DNA of 64,000 bases from M3007 sp043764095 (GTDB lineage: Bacteria > Bacteroidota > Bacteroidia > Chitinophagales > Saprospiraceae), in assembly GCA_043764095.1 (NCBI GenBank), contig JAYUKX010000193.1, forward strand, positions 1 to 64,000. Reading direction: 5' to 3'. The notes below the pieces were generated by a model. It was given only the letters and a program-made list of their open reading frames with translations. It did not search any database and was not told the origin of the DNA. Made by a program: the position numbers and the translations under genes. Shown here piece after piece: positions 51,515 through 59,618 of the stretch (the stretch's first letter is position 1; each line of letters begins with the position of its first letter).

Positions 51515-53299
51515 CTAGGATACTTCCTCTTCTTTTTTCATTTTCCAATACCACCAAGCGACTAAACCTAGGGCGAATAAAATGATGTAGAGCCACCAAT
51601 AATCTTTGGGTTCAGGATCGCCACATTTATAACCATTTTCTTGTGTTACAGGTACATTTGGGCTAAATGGTTCGCTATCAAAGAATTGGACGGGTAAAAT
51701 AAGCGCGCTTTCAAAATGCACTTTGGCCGTAAGTCCTTTTCTTGCTTTTAATAATTGTACACCTGCCCAATCCGTTGTAAACGAAAAAGGTTTGGAAAAA
51801 CAACTGGACGAATATTGTCCTGTTGCATTATATGCCCCCTCAAGTTGATGATATTCAAATTCCCAAATGGTATCTTGCTGATTATAACCTACGTTATGCA
51901 AATCTTGTAAATCCGTAAATTTGGGCTCAATGACCTGTAATCCATTGGCTTTATATATATTTACACTAACAACAGGTTCTGGCATATTTCCTTCATTACA
52001 AACCGTCATTTTCATACGTACATCGTATTGCCCATTCCCTTTGGGGCAAATTTGAAGTACATCCAACGAAGTAGGATCAATAGAAGATACAATAGCCGCA
52101 GAACGGTAGGCTGCCCCACGAATATAAATATTGGTATTGTGAATCCTTAGATCTATTAATTCTTGTGGGGTCATACCTTCCAAAATTTGAGGAAAATAAC
52201 TTGTAAGTAGTTCCACAATTCGAGATCGTTCTTCTGTAGTCAGTTGTGATCCGCCATTTGCCTGCCCAGTTAGAAGTAATGGTGGTGCATCAATTCCTGG
52301 TTTGAAGTCAGGGTTAACAATTACATTTTCTAGTACAAGCGTAAGGAATTGTGTTTCGCCTTGGGCTGACCGATCCAACTGTGGTATCCCAGTAGAATAA
52401 CTCAATGAATTTGGATTGTCTTTCTTTTTAGTTTTGAATATAGGGAAAAATCGGAACTCTGAGAATGTATCTGGTTTAATACCAGGGAGAATATCAATAG
52501 GTTGTACCAGTACATTGAGATACCCCTGTTTATTTGCAGCATATTGCAATTGCGGTAAAAGTATTGTCGTATCACCAGGTTGATGGATTTTACCTGTATA
52601 GTTTGCTCTTAATACAGTCGGCTCTGAAGGGAAAAGTGTACCGGCAAAAAAAGGAGTCCGCCGATCAGTTCTCAAACTATTATAAAAGACTAATGCAACT
52701 TGTTGAGTACCAGACGATGGCAAAGCGGTAGATGTAACCAAGGCTGTCTCATATCCACCTAAACGAATTTTTTCGCTGTTCAACATATCCGCTCGGTTTC
52801 CAGAGGTTAGTCGCTTGGTAAAAGGGGTGCCTTTTACTAGTGGCGGTTGATCTAATACTTTGCCATTAGCTGCTCTAGAAGCAGGAAGGCTTGCATCTGT
52901 TCTGCGAAGATCTGAACCGGGTGGTCTGCCATTGCTTTTTTTCTCAATAAGCACTGGATAAATATCAAAACTTCCTAGTCTGCTATAAATATAATTAATT
53001 TCTAGCGTTTTTATGTCTTCGCTTTTTTCTAAATGGTCACCGGAAGGAATAAAGTTTCCATCGCCCATGATCCAAAATGCTCGGTATCTGGAAGAGTCTG
53101 TTTCTGATAATCCTTCTGTGATATTATTGTGCTTTAGTGCTACTGCTTGCCCAGTAGTAGGTCTTGTCGTTGCTGAATCGGTGGGGCATCCATCCATGCG
53201 TATAGATTCACCAACAAATATCAAACAAGGGTCATTCTGCCCCTGTACCTCCTGCCAAAGACACAACGCCATGGCCATAAAAATAATAATTCGTGTCAT
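51515..53299 (-). CDS. uncharacterised exported protein with PKD-like domain and C-terminal membrane anchor
   Basis: 594 residues. Signal peptide (MTRIIIFMAMALCLWQEVQGQ). Residues about 70-115 resemble a PKD domain (AFWIMGDGNFIPSGD ... INYIYSRLGSFDIYPVLIEK). The middle 400 residues have beta-sandwich character without a known family. A single transmembrane helix at about residues 569-585 (WWLYIILFALGLVAWWYW) is followed by a short charged tail KMKKEEEVS. Located 111 bases upstream of the CHAT gene on the same strand; both carry a C-terminal membrane anchor, so a shared inner-membrane complex is possible. Confidence 0.75.
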   Translation of the reverse strand: MTRIIIFMAMALCLWQEVQGQNDPCLIFVGESIRMDGCPTDSATTRPTTGQAVALKHNNITEGLSETDSSRYRAFWIMGDGNFIPSGDHLEKSEDIKTLEINYIYSRLGSFDIYPVLIEKKSNGRPPGSDLRRTDASLPASRAANGKVLDQPPLVKGTPFTKRLTSGNRADMLNSEKIRLGGYETALVTSTALPSSGTQQVALVFYNSLRTDRRTPFFAGTLFPSEPTVLRANYTGKIHQPGDTTILLPQLQYAANKQGYLNVLVQPIDILPGIKPDTFSEFRFFPIFKTKKKDNPNSLSYSTGIPQLDRSAQGETQFLTLVLENVIVNPDFKPGIDAPPLLLTGQANGGSQLTTEERSRIVELLTSYFPQILEGMTPQELIDLRIHNTNIYIRGAAYRSAAIVSSIDPTSLDVLQICPKGNGQYDVRMKMTVCNEGNMPEPVVSVNIYKANGLQVIEPKFTDLQDLHNVGYNQQDTIWEFEYHQLEGAYNATGQYSSSCFSKPFSFTTDWAGVQLLKARKGLTAKVHFESALILPVQFFDSEPFSPNVPVTQENGYKCGDPEPKDYWWLYIILFALGLVAWWYWKMKKEEEVS

Positions 53300-53332
53300 T
53301 TTAATGTGGGTTTTTTTAAATTAAAGAATGCG

Positions 53333-53340
53333 CAAAAGTA
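53333..53340 (-). promoter_or_regulatory. promoter element of the PKD-CHAT-beta-helix gene set
   Basis: TACTTTTG on the minus strand, 33 bases before the ATG at 53299. Confidence 0.5.
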
Positions 53341-53424
53341 GTGGCTTTGCTTTTAAATGCGCAATAATATTTCACAAAATTGTTACTTTTTTCCTATAAA
53401 TATCCGGTTATAATATTAATTTTC

Positions 53425-54570
53425 CTATAATTTGCACAATCGTTGTGCTGCCTCGAGTAAAACATCTTCTGTTTTGGCAAAACACAGCCGAATTACCTTG
53501 TCGTCGCGCTTGTCGGAGTAGAACGCTGAGACGGGAATAGCGGCAACACCATAATCCTTAGTGACGCGTTTGCAAAAATCCAAATCAGGTTCATCGCTGA
53601 TACCCGAATAATCGTACAGTTGGAAATACGTACCCGCGCATGCCAGCGGACGTAGGCGCGACCCGTTCATGGCCTCGCGAAAAAAGTCGCGTTTTTGTTG
53701 GTAGAACTGTTCCAACCCTGTATAAGTAGATACGTCTGCCAAAAACTCGGCAAATGCCGCTTGCAATGGATGCACACCGCTAAATACATTGAACTGGTGG
53801 ATTTTTCTAAATTCTGTATTCAATGCAGCCGGGGCTACCACATAACCCGTTTTCCAGCCCGTATTGTGAAAGGTTTTGCCAAAAGAATAGACCGCAATGG
53901 ATCGTTCGCGCAGTTCAGGATGCGTCAAAACCGTGGCATGTTGTTCGCCATCATAAATCAAATGCTCATACACTTCATCGCTGATATGGATAATATCGGT
54001 GTCGCGGAGGATAGCCGCCAATGCGTCCATATCGGCACGGGTCAGGATTGTACCCGTTGGATTGCAGGGCGTATTGGTGCAAATCATACGTGTGCGTGGC
54101 GTAATCAAACGACCTACTGCGTCCCAATCTATTTTGTAATCGGGTGCAGCAAGGCTATAAATGACGGCTGTACCGCCCACTGTTTCTACCGATGGCCGAT
54201 AAGAATCGTAACAGGGTTCAATCAAAATGACTTCATCGCCCGGGCGCACAAAGGCCGCAATGGCGCAAAACAAGGCTTGAGTAGCACCTGCAGTTACTGT
54301 TATTTCAGTATCTGGATGGACATTGGCACCTGGGTAGGTATGTTCAATTTTTGCGGCAATGCGTTCGCGCAATAGCATCAGGCCGGGCATGGGTGCGTAT
54401 TGGTTGGCCCCTCGTTCGATATGCTCAAATACCAATCGGCGTAGGCGCGGATCAGGATCGAAATTGGGGAAGCCTTGCGAGAGGTTTACGGCACTGTGTT
54501 CCTGCGCCAAGGCTGACATGATGGTAAAAATGGTGGTGCCTACGTTGGGCAGTTTGGAATCGATGCGCAT
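53425..54570 (-). CDS. PLP-dependent aminotransferase, methionine/kynurenine aminotransferase type
   Basis: 381 residues from the ATG at 54570. An earlier in-frame codon at 54609 lies over the promoter element at 54607-54614 and is rejected. Fold type I class I/II: SKLPNVGTTIFTIMSALAQEHSAVNLSQGFPNF at the start, TVTAGATQALFCAI, NTPCNPTGTIL, ISDEVYEHLIYDG and the PLP lysine in YSFGKTFHNTGWKTGY. The opening is like YbdL/methionine aminotransferases. Converts methionine or aromatic/branched 2-oxo acids; possibly the last step of methionine salvage. Stands alone. Confidence 0.92.
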   Translation of the reverse strand: MRIDSKLPNVGTTIFTIMSALAQEHSAVNLSQGFPNFDPDPRLRRLVFEHIERGANQYAPMPGLMLLRERIAAKIEHTYPGANVHPDTEITVTAGATQALFCAIAAFVRPGDEVILIEPCYDSYRPSVETVGGTAVIYSLAAPDYKIDWDAVGRLITPRTRMICTNTPCNPTGTILTRADMDALAAILRDTDIIHISDEVYEHLIYDGEQHATVLTHPELRERSIAVYSFGKTFHNTGWKTGYVVAPAALNTEFRKIHQFNVFSGVHPLQAAFAEFLADVSTYTGLEQFYQQKRDFFREAMNGSRLRPLACAGTYFQLYDYSGISDEPDLDFCKRVTKDYGVAAIPVSAFYSDKRDDKVIRLCFAKTEDVLLEAAQRLCKL

Positions 54571-54606
54571 GGTGTTTGTTAAATGTGGTATTCGTTCAAC
54601 TTGGAG

Positions 54607-54614
54607 CAAAGATA
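54607..54614 (-). promoter_or_regulatory. promoter element of the aminotransferase
   Basis: TATCTTTG on the minus strand, 37 bases before the ATG at 54570. Confidence 0.5.
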
Positions 54615-54759
54615 ACGCAATTTTTAGGTCTCAAATTAATATGACACCACAAATACAGGTCTCAAATCATAATCTGCCGCGCCTGCTTTTGGGGGAGTCC
54701 GCACCTTTGCATCAATTATTACGCAATTATTTTACGCAACATCAATAAATTTTTAAGTC

Positions 54760-57282
54760 ATGCGCACTTTTATCATTAGCCTCTTTACTTTTTTGCTTAC
54801 TGCTTCATTACCAGCACAGGTGGTTACTTATTTTCCTCAATTGGACGACTTCGAGCAAGAAATAACGCTTGTATTCAACCTCAACCTTTCCAAAAACGGT
54901 AAAACATCCGAGTTACTGGGCAAAACCGATGGCCTCTACCTGTGGGCGGGAGCGGGGACTGCCGATAATCCATTCCAATTTACACCCGAAGGCCAAACTA
55001 ATTTTAATGCTGCGTATGAACCGGGCAAATTGACCTCTATGGGCAATAACCGCTGGAAAATAACGATCACGCCGCGTACTTATTTCCGCGTACCAGCAGG
55101 TAAAAAAATTGAAGTATTGGGTTTTTTGGTCAAAAACGCTAATGGATCCGCGCAAACCGAAGACCTGCAACTTTCGCCTGTGGTAGAAAACACACTCAAC
55201 GAAGTAGTCATCAAAACGAAACGGCCTTATATCAGTCAATTGTCCGACCGTACGGTACTTACCCCCGATGCCGACCCCACTGCCGCTGGCTCTACGGTAT
55301 TTGAAGTGCTACAAAAAGCACCGGGGCTTAGTTCTAATGGCGATGATGCGCTGCAAATGAATGGTAAAAGTGGCCTCGCGATTTACCTTAATGGCAAACC
55401 AACCAATATGACAGGCCGCGATCTGACGGCGTTTTTGCAGTCGTTGCCCGCTGGTTCGGTGGATAAAATTGAGATTTTTGCTAACCCACCCGCTCGCTTT
55501 GATGCACAGGGGAATGCAGGCATTATCAATATTAAAATGAAAAAAGGACAAGGCGACGGCTTTAACGGAGCGGCCAACTTGGCCTATACCCAACAGATCC
55601 ATTACCGCAGTCAAGGTGGACTCAATTTTAATGCGCGTAAAGGCAGTCTCAATTTATTTGGACAGTGGTCGGGTCAACAAAATTTCCAACATACCAATGG
55701 TTCTTTGGATCGGACGGTGGGCGACCGCGCTTTTAAAAACACCACCATCGACCAAGACAAAACGCCATTGAGCCAATATGGTCGATTGGGACTGGACTGG
55801 GCGGTTTCTAAACGCAGTACTTTTGGTATATTATTTGGCGGCAACGATGTGCGCAACACCATGAATACGCCCGGTGTTACCCGTGTTTTTGACGCATTGG
55901 GGCAACAAGAATCCGCTATTATTACCCAAAATGACCTAAAAAACAACAACCGCTACACTGGAGCCAATATCAACTACCGCTACGAAAATGCAGATCAATT
56001 AACGATCACGACCGATTTGGACTGGACGCGTTTTAAGGGCGATAATGAAAATAATATTCAAAACCGAGTGGAAGGCATTGGCTTTCAAGAAGTTCCGTTA
56101 CAAAATCGCTTGAACCTCTACAATGATATTGATATTTATTCGGCAAAAATAGACGCGCAAAAGTCACTTGCTGCCGTTAAAGGCAATCTTGAAATGGGGG
56201 CAAAAACGTCCTTTTCCAAAACGATGAACGATTTTAGTGCCTCCAATTTCAAAAGCGATGTTTGGGTGTTGGATACCACGCGCACCAATCTGTTTGATTA
56301 CCAAGAAGATGTGCACGCTGGGTATATGAATTTTTCTCAAAAAAGGAATGATAAATGGGACTGGCAAGCGGGTTTACGCGGCGAATTTACCAAAGCAAAA
56401 GGGATCAATACGGATTTGAGGAACAACAAGATCAGCAAGCCCGATACCAGTTATTTTAGTTTGTTCCCATCGGCTTTTGTGCAATATGTACCGAATGAGA
56501 AAAATGGGTTCAAATTGGCTTATACACGCCGTATCAATCGGCCTGCGTACCAGGATCTTAACCCATTTGAGCGTTCGTTGGATGCTTTTACGAGCGAACG
56601 TGGCAATCCATATTTGCGTCCGGCATTTAGCAATAATTTGGAATTGCAATGGACGTATCGCCAAGCGGCCAGTGTTACGTTTGGGGTAAACCGCACGGTA
56701 GATCCGTTGCAATCTGCCACTATTCTAGATGGCAATAAAGGGTATTCTACTACCCTCAATTTGGGTCGCCAAGACAATGCGTACCTCAACCTGAATGTGC
56801 CAGCACCGATCAAAAGTTGGTGGTTTGCGTACCTATCTTTTAGTATGTTTTACAATTATTATGAGGCCAATTTGCCTGCGGGTTATTTTGCTGGTGGCCG
56901 CATGGGTGCCAATGGATATATGTCGCATTCGTTCACGTTGCGCAAATCCTGGAAACTCAATATAGATGGCTGGTGGAACGCACCTACCCGCGAATTAATT
57001 TACAAAAACAGCGGATTGGGTAGTATCACCATCGGGGTTCAAAAAACCTTTTTGGATGGCAAAGCCACGGCAAAATTGGCGGTATATGATGTATTGAATA
57101 CCCAACGCTGGCGCCAAAGTGCCGATTTTGGCAACCAGCAATTCTCTATCTATCGCAAATGGGAAAGCCAAGGCGTGCGGTTGGCTATTTCGTATAAGTT
57201 TGGTAATCAAAAGATTAAAAGTGCTAGAGAACGGAGTACAGAAGCGGAAGGGAACAAGGATAGGATTAAGTCGAAGGGCTAG
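54760..57282 (+). CDS. outer-membrane beta-barrel protein (TonB-receptor-like) with unusual N-terminal domain
   Basis: 840 residues, signal peptide MRTFIISLFTFLLTASLPAQ. Residues about 22-135 (FPQLDDFEQEITLVFNLNLSKN, GLYLWAGAGTADNPFQF, NRWKITITPRTYFRVPAGKKIEVLGFLVKNANGSAQT) form an Ig-like DUF4961-type domain instead of the usual carboxypeptidase-like domain. Then a linker LNEVVIKTKRPYISQL, plug (VFEVLQKAPGLSSNGDDALQMNGKSGLAIYLNGKP, FANPPARFDAQGNAGIINIKMKKG) and an outer-membrane barrel of the OMP_b-brl_3 type (FKLAYTRRINRPAYQDLNPF, ERGNPYLRPAFSNNLEL). C-terminal basic tail. Transport substrate unknown. A near-consensus promoter CACCTTTG is at 54703-54710. Confidence 0.87.
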   Translation: MRTFIISLFTFLLTASLPAQVVTYFPQLDDFEQEITLVFNLNLSKNGKTSELLGKTDGLYLWAGAGTADNPFQFTPEGQTNFNAAYEPGKLTSMGNNRWKITITPRTYFRVPAGKKIEVLGFLVKNANGSAQTEDLQLSPVVENTLNEVVIKTKRPYISQLSDRTVLTPDADPTAAGSTVFEVLQKAPGLSSNGDDALQMNGKSGLAIYLNGKPTNMTGRDLTAFLQSLPAGSVDKIEIFANPPARFDAQGNAGIINIKMKKGQGDGFNGAANLAYTQQIHYRSQGGLNFNARKGSLNLFGQWSGQQNFQHTNGSLDRTVGDRAFKNTTIDQDKTPLSQYGRLGLDWAVSKRSTFGILFGGNDVRNTMNTPGVTRVFDALGQQESAIITQNDLKNNNRYTGANINYRYENADQLTITTDLDWTRFKGDNENNIQNRVEGIGFQEVPLQNRLNLYNDIDIYSAKIDAQKSLAAVKGNLEMGAKTSFSKTMNDFSASNFKSDVWVLDTTRTNLFDYQEDVHAGYMNFSQKRNDKWDWQAGLRGEFTKAKGINTDLRNNKISKPDTSYFSLFPSAFVQYVPNEKNGFKLAYTRRINRPAYQDLNPFERSLDAFTSERGNPYLRPAFSNNLELQWTYRQAASVTFGVNRTVDPLQSATILDGNKGYSTTLNLGRQDNAYLNLNVPAPIKSWWFAYLSFSMFYNYYEANLPAGYFAGGRMGANGYMSHSFTLRKSWKLNIDGWWNAPTRELIYKNSGLGSITIGVQKTFLDGKATAKLAVYDVLNTQRWRQSADFGNQQFSIYRKWESQGVRLAISYKFGNQKIKSARERSTEAEGNKDRIKSKG

Positions 57283-57390
57283 TCCTCGACGTGCTTTATT
57301 TCAGCATAGTATCTTCCTAATTTGCCGGGGTCAGGAACTAATTCTAAAATTTTTTCGTTATAATACTTGTCTAATTCATTAGAAGGAGCG

Positions 57391-57398
57391 TATCTTTG
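57391..57398 (+). promoter_or_regulatory. promoter element of tRNA-His
   Basis: TATCTTTG at 57391-57398, with TTG at 57367-57369 (21-base spacer); 26 bases before the tRNA. Confidence 0.6.
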
Positions 57399-57424
57399 CG
57401 ACGCTTTAGGAAAAAGGCACTATT

Positions 57425-57500
57425 TGGAGGGTATAGCTCAGTCGGTTAGAGCGCTAGCTTGTGGCGCTAGAGGCCGTGGGTTCGAATCCCATTATTCTCC
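57425..57500 (+). tRNA. tRNA-His (GTG)
   Basis: Cloverleaf with acceptor GAGGGTA/TATTCTC, extra 5' G at -1 (57425) opposite C73 (57500), typical of tRNA-His. Anticodon stem CTAGC/GCTAG with loop TTGTGGC (anticodon GTG); T arm GTGGG-TTCGAAT-CCCAT. CCA not encoded. Confidence 0.96.
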
Positions 57501-57507
57501 CTCTCGA

Positions 57508-57537
57508 AAGGCGATACTACACAGTATCGCCTTTTTT
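57508..57537 (+). terminator. strong intrinsic terminator of tRNA-His
   Basis: AAGGCGATACT (57508-57518) pairs perfectly with AGTATCGCCTT (57523-57533) around ACAC, followed by T-run. Confidence 0.92.
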
Positions 57538-57560
57538 ATGCTTTTAACGCTCCTATTAGT

Positions 57561-57594
57561 AGATATTATACGGAATTAGTTTCGTCTAATGTCT
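57561..57594. repeat. short palindromic repeat, same family as 38717
   Basis: AGATATTATACGGA...TCGTCTAATGTCT; it shares the flanks AGTAGATATTAT and TAATGTCTRGTGT with the copy at 38717. Lies after the tRNA-His terminator. Confidence 0.6.
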
Positions 57595-57629
57595 AGTGTT
57601 GTTCCGTAAAATTCCCTAATATTTTTATC

Positions 57630-59327
57630 ATGGCTACAAAGCAGGTATCAGACATCGTGGCAACTGGGATTGCTGGTTTGCTGCTGCTTGTGGTATTTAT
57701 GGTGATGTGGTACGCTCAAAAGCAATTTTCTCCAGTGTACGACGAAATAGCCAACATCCCTAGTGGTTATAACTATCTGAAAACCAATCGTTATACCGAT
57801 GCTACACACCCACCATTCCTGCGTTACATCATGGCGGTTCCGCTTTATGTGCAACATGCTGATCCGCTGCCCAATGATAGTACGGCATTGTACCGTTGGC
57901 AAAATTATGGTACACATTTTTTATTCCAAAACAACCAATCTTGGCAACAAATACTATCAGGTACGCGCTTGGTCAATATTTTGCTATCTTTATTTTTGCT
58001 TGGTTTTTTGTATTATTGGATGAGGCTGCTGTGGGGCTGGAAGGCGGCATTAGTGGGGTTGGCGTTTATGGCTTTTGAGCCTACATTTCTGGGACATGGT
58101 CAGTTGGCTACACTTGACTTGGGTTTTTCATTGATGTATTTTGTGGCATCGTGGTCGCTTTGGCGGTACTTGGAAGCACCCAACTGGCGTAATTTTTGGT
58201 GGCTTAACCTAATTTTTGGGTTGGCTTTTTTGAGTAAATTTGCGGCCATTCCACTCTATTTTGCGGGTATTGTATGCTTGCTTTTATTTAAGAAGCAGCG
58301 AGCGTTGTTTTTAAAACGCTTTTGGCTTAGCCCAATCTTGCTACTTTTTCTGATTTTTGCGGTTTATTTATTCCAAATGAAGTCTCCATCCAATGATGCA
58401 CAAATCAGTATGGCGCGCGAAAGCGTAAAAATACAAGCGCAATTGGATAAAATAGCGGGAGACTTGGGCACAACCAGAACACAAATGTTATCTGTTCAGG
58501 TACCTGCCTATGATTTTTGGAAAGGCTTTGGTATGCAGGTTTTTCATGCCATGTTCCAAGATATGTGGGAAAAAAAAGAATCGTTTCAATACCTAAATGG
58601 GGACTATTCGAGAAGGGGGTGGCGCACGTATTTTTGCTGGACTTTTATACTGAAATCTACCTTATCGTCGGTACTTTTATTATGGATGGTGCTTTTTTTT
58701 ACAGGCAAAGGCTATCTTAAAAAACGAGCGGTATCCAATAGCCGATTATCGATCATTGCGGCCTGTCTCTTTTTACCTCCTTTGTTGCTTTTTATTGCTT
58801 GTTCGCTGGGTACGATCAATATTGGACACCGCTATATACTGCCCATTTATCCGTTTTTAGCCATGGGAATTGGTTGTTTAATCACGTTGATAACGCCCAA
58901 AACTCAACGTATTGTATTGATTTTATTGGCATTACACATTGTTAGTTCATTGTCCGTTTGGCCACACCATTTGACCTATTTCAACGAACTATCCCGCACT
59001 GGTTATCATCTCGCCGATTCCAATATTGACTGGGGACAAGATATGCTATTTTTGAAAAAGGATTTAGAAACACCTCGCGTACAGGAAACTAAGGTGTGGG
59101 GCGATTGCTTTGGGGTGATTCAACCCGTAGATTTTGGTATAGATTTGAATGCTATTCCAACCGACAGTCGAGAACAATTAGGCTCTGGAAAACACACCAT
59201 CTACTTGAGTATTCATCGATTCCTGAATAAAAGTAGCGTACATCCCAAAGGGCTTTATCCTTGGTTGAATGCTTACGAACCCACGCGGAAAGTAGGTTCT
59301 TCTATTTTAGTGTATGAAATAGATTAA
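57630..59327 (+). CDS. GT39/PMT-like integral membrane glycosyltransferase
   Basis: 565 residues with about 11-12 membrane helices. The first periplasmic loop carries PVYDEIANIPSGYNYLKT and THPPFLRYIMAVP, the DE-containing loop and HPP pattern of dolichyl-phosphate-mannose protein mannosyltransferase-like (GT39/ArnT superfamily) enzymes; a later loop has SNIDWGQDMLFLKKDLE. Uses a polyprenyl-phosphate sugar donor to modify a protein, lipid or glycan at the outer face of the inner membrane. T9SS-dependent glycoprotein synthesis is one possibility. Convergent with the CotH gene, with a 284-bp palindromic element between. Confidence 0.87.
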   Translation: MATKQVSDIVATGIAGLLLLVVFMVMWYAQKQFSPVYDEIANIPSGYNYLKTNRYTDATHPPFLRYIMAVPLYVQHADPLPNDSTALYRWQNYGTHFLFQNNQSWQQILSGTRLVNILLSLFLLGFLYYWMRLLWGWKAALVGLAFMAFEPTFLGHGQLATLDLGFSLMYFVASWSLWRYLEAPNWRNFWWLNLIFGLAFLSKFAAIPLYFAGIVCLLLFKKQRALFLKRFWLSPILLLFLIFAVYLFQMKSPSNDAQISMARESVKIQAQLDKIAGDLGTTRTQMLSVQVPAYDFWKGFGMQVFHAMFQDMWEKKESFQYLNGDYSRRGWRTYFCWTFILKSTLSSVLLLWMVLFFTGKGYLKKRAVSNSRLSIIAACLFLPPLLLFIACSLGTINIGHRYILPIYPFLAMGIGCLITLITPKTQRIVLILLALHIVSSLSVWPHHLTYFNELSRTGYHLADSNIDWGQDMLFLKKDLETPRVQETKVWGDCFGVIQPVDFGIDLNAIPTDSREQLGSGKHTIYLSIHRFLNKSSVHPKGLYPWLNAYEPTRKVGSSILVYEID

Positions 59328-59333
59328 TTTTTA

Positions 59334-59617
59334 CATATACATATATTATCGGCGTGACTCGAGTCTAATGTCATCAGATTAACGATATACCAACCACGGA
59401 GTGGTTAAACTTGAATAGCCCTGAATGAAATTCGGGGGATTAAGGGGGCGTATTGCGCGCGTTTCATTAAGTTCAACCCTGCCGGGTTGTCAAACGTACA
59501 CCCTTTAATCCCCAAATTGCATTTGGGGCTACTCATGTTTGACCCCTATAAGGGTCAGGAATACCTTAAGCAGACGACATTGGACTCGAGTCGCGCCGAT
59601 AATATATGTATATATGA
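59334..59617. repeat. 284-bp palindromic element with covarying internal hairpins
   Basis: Outer arms match over about 36 bases with two differences: ATATACATATATTATCGGCG then GACTCGAGTC (itself a palindrome) and AATGTC. Inward, the left half (59392-59455) and the reversed right half (59562-59505) have the same order: hairpin ACC..GGT or ACCC..GGGT, AAAC.TGA.TAGCCC, hairpin CCCTGAAT/ATTCGGGG or CCCCAAAT/ATTTGGGG, GGATTAA. Centre: hairpin CAACCC-TGCC-GGGTTG (about 59472-59491). It occupies nearly all of the space between two convergent genes (the last 3' codons start at 59619). Confidence 0.85.
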
Positions 59618-59618
59618 A

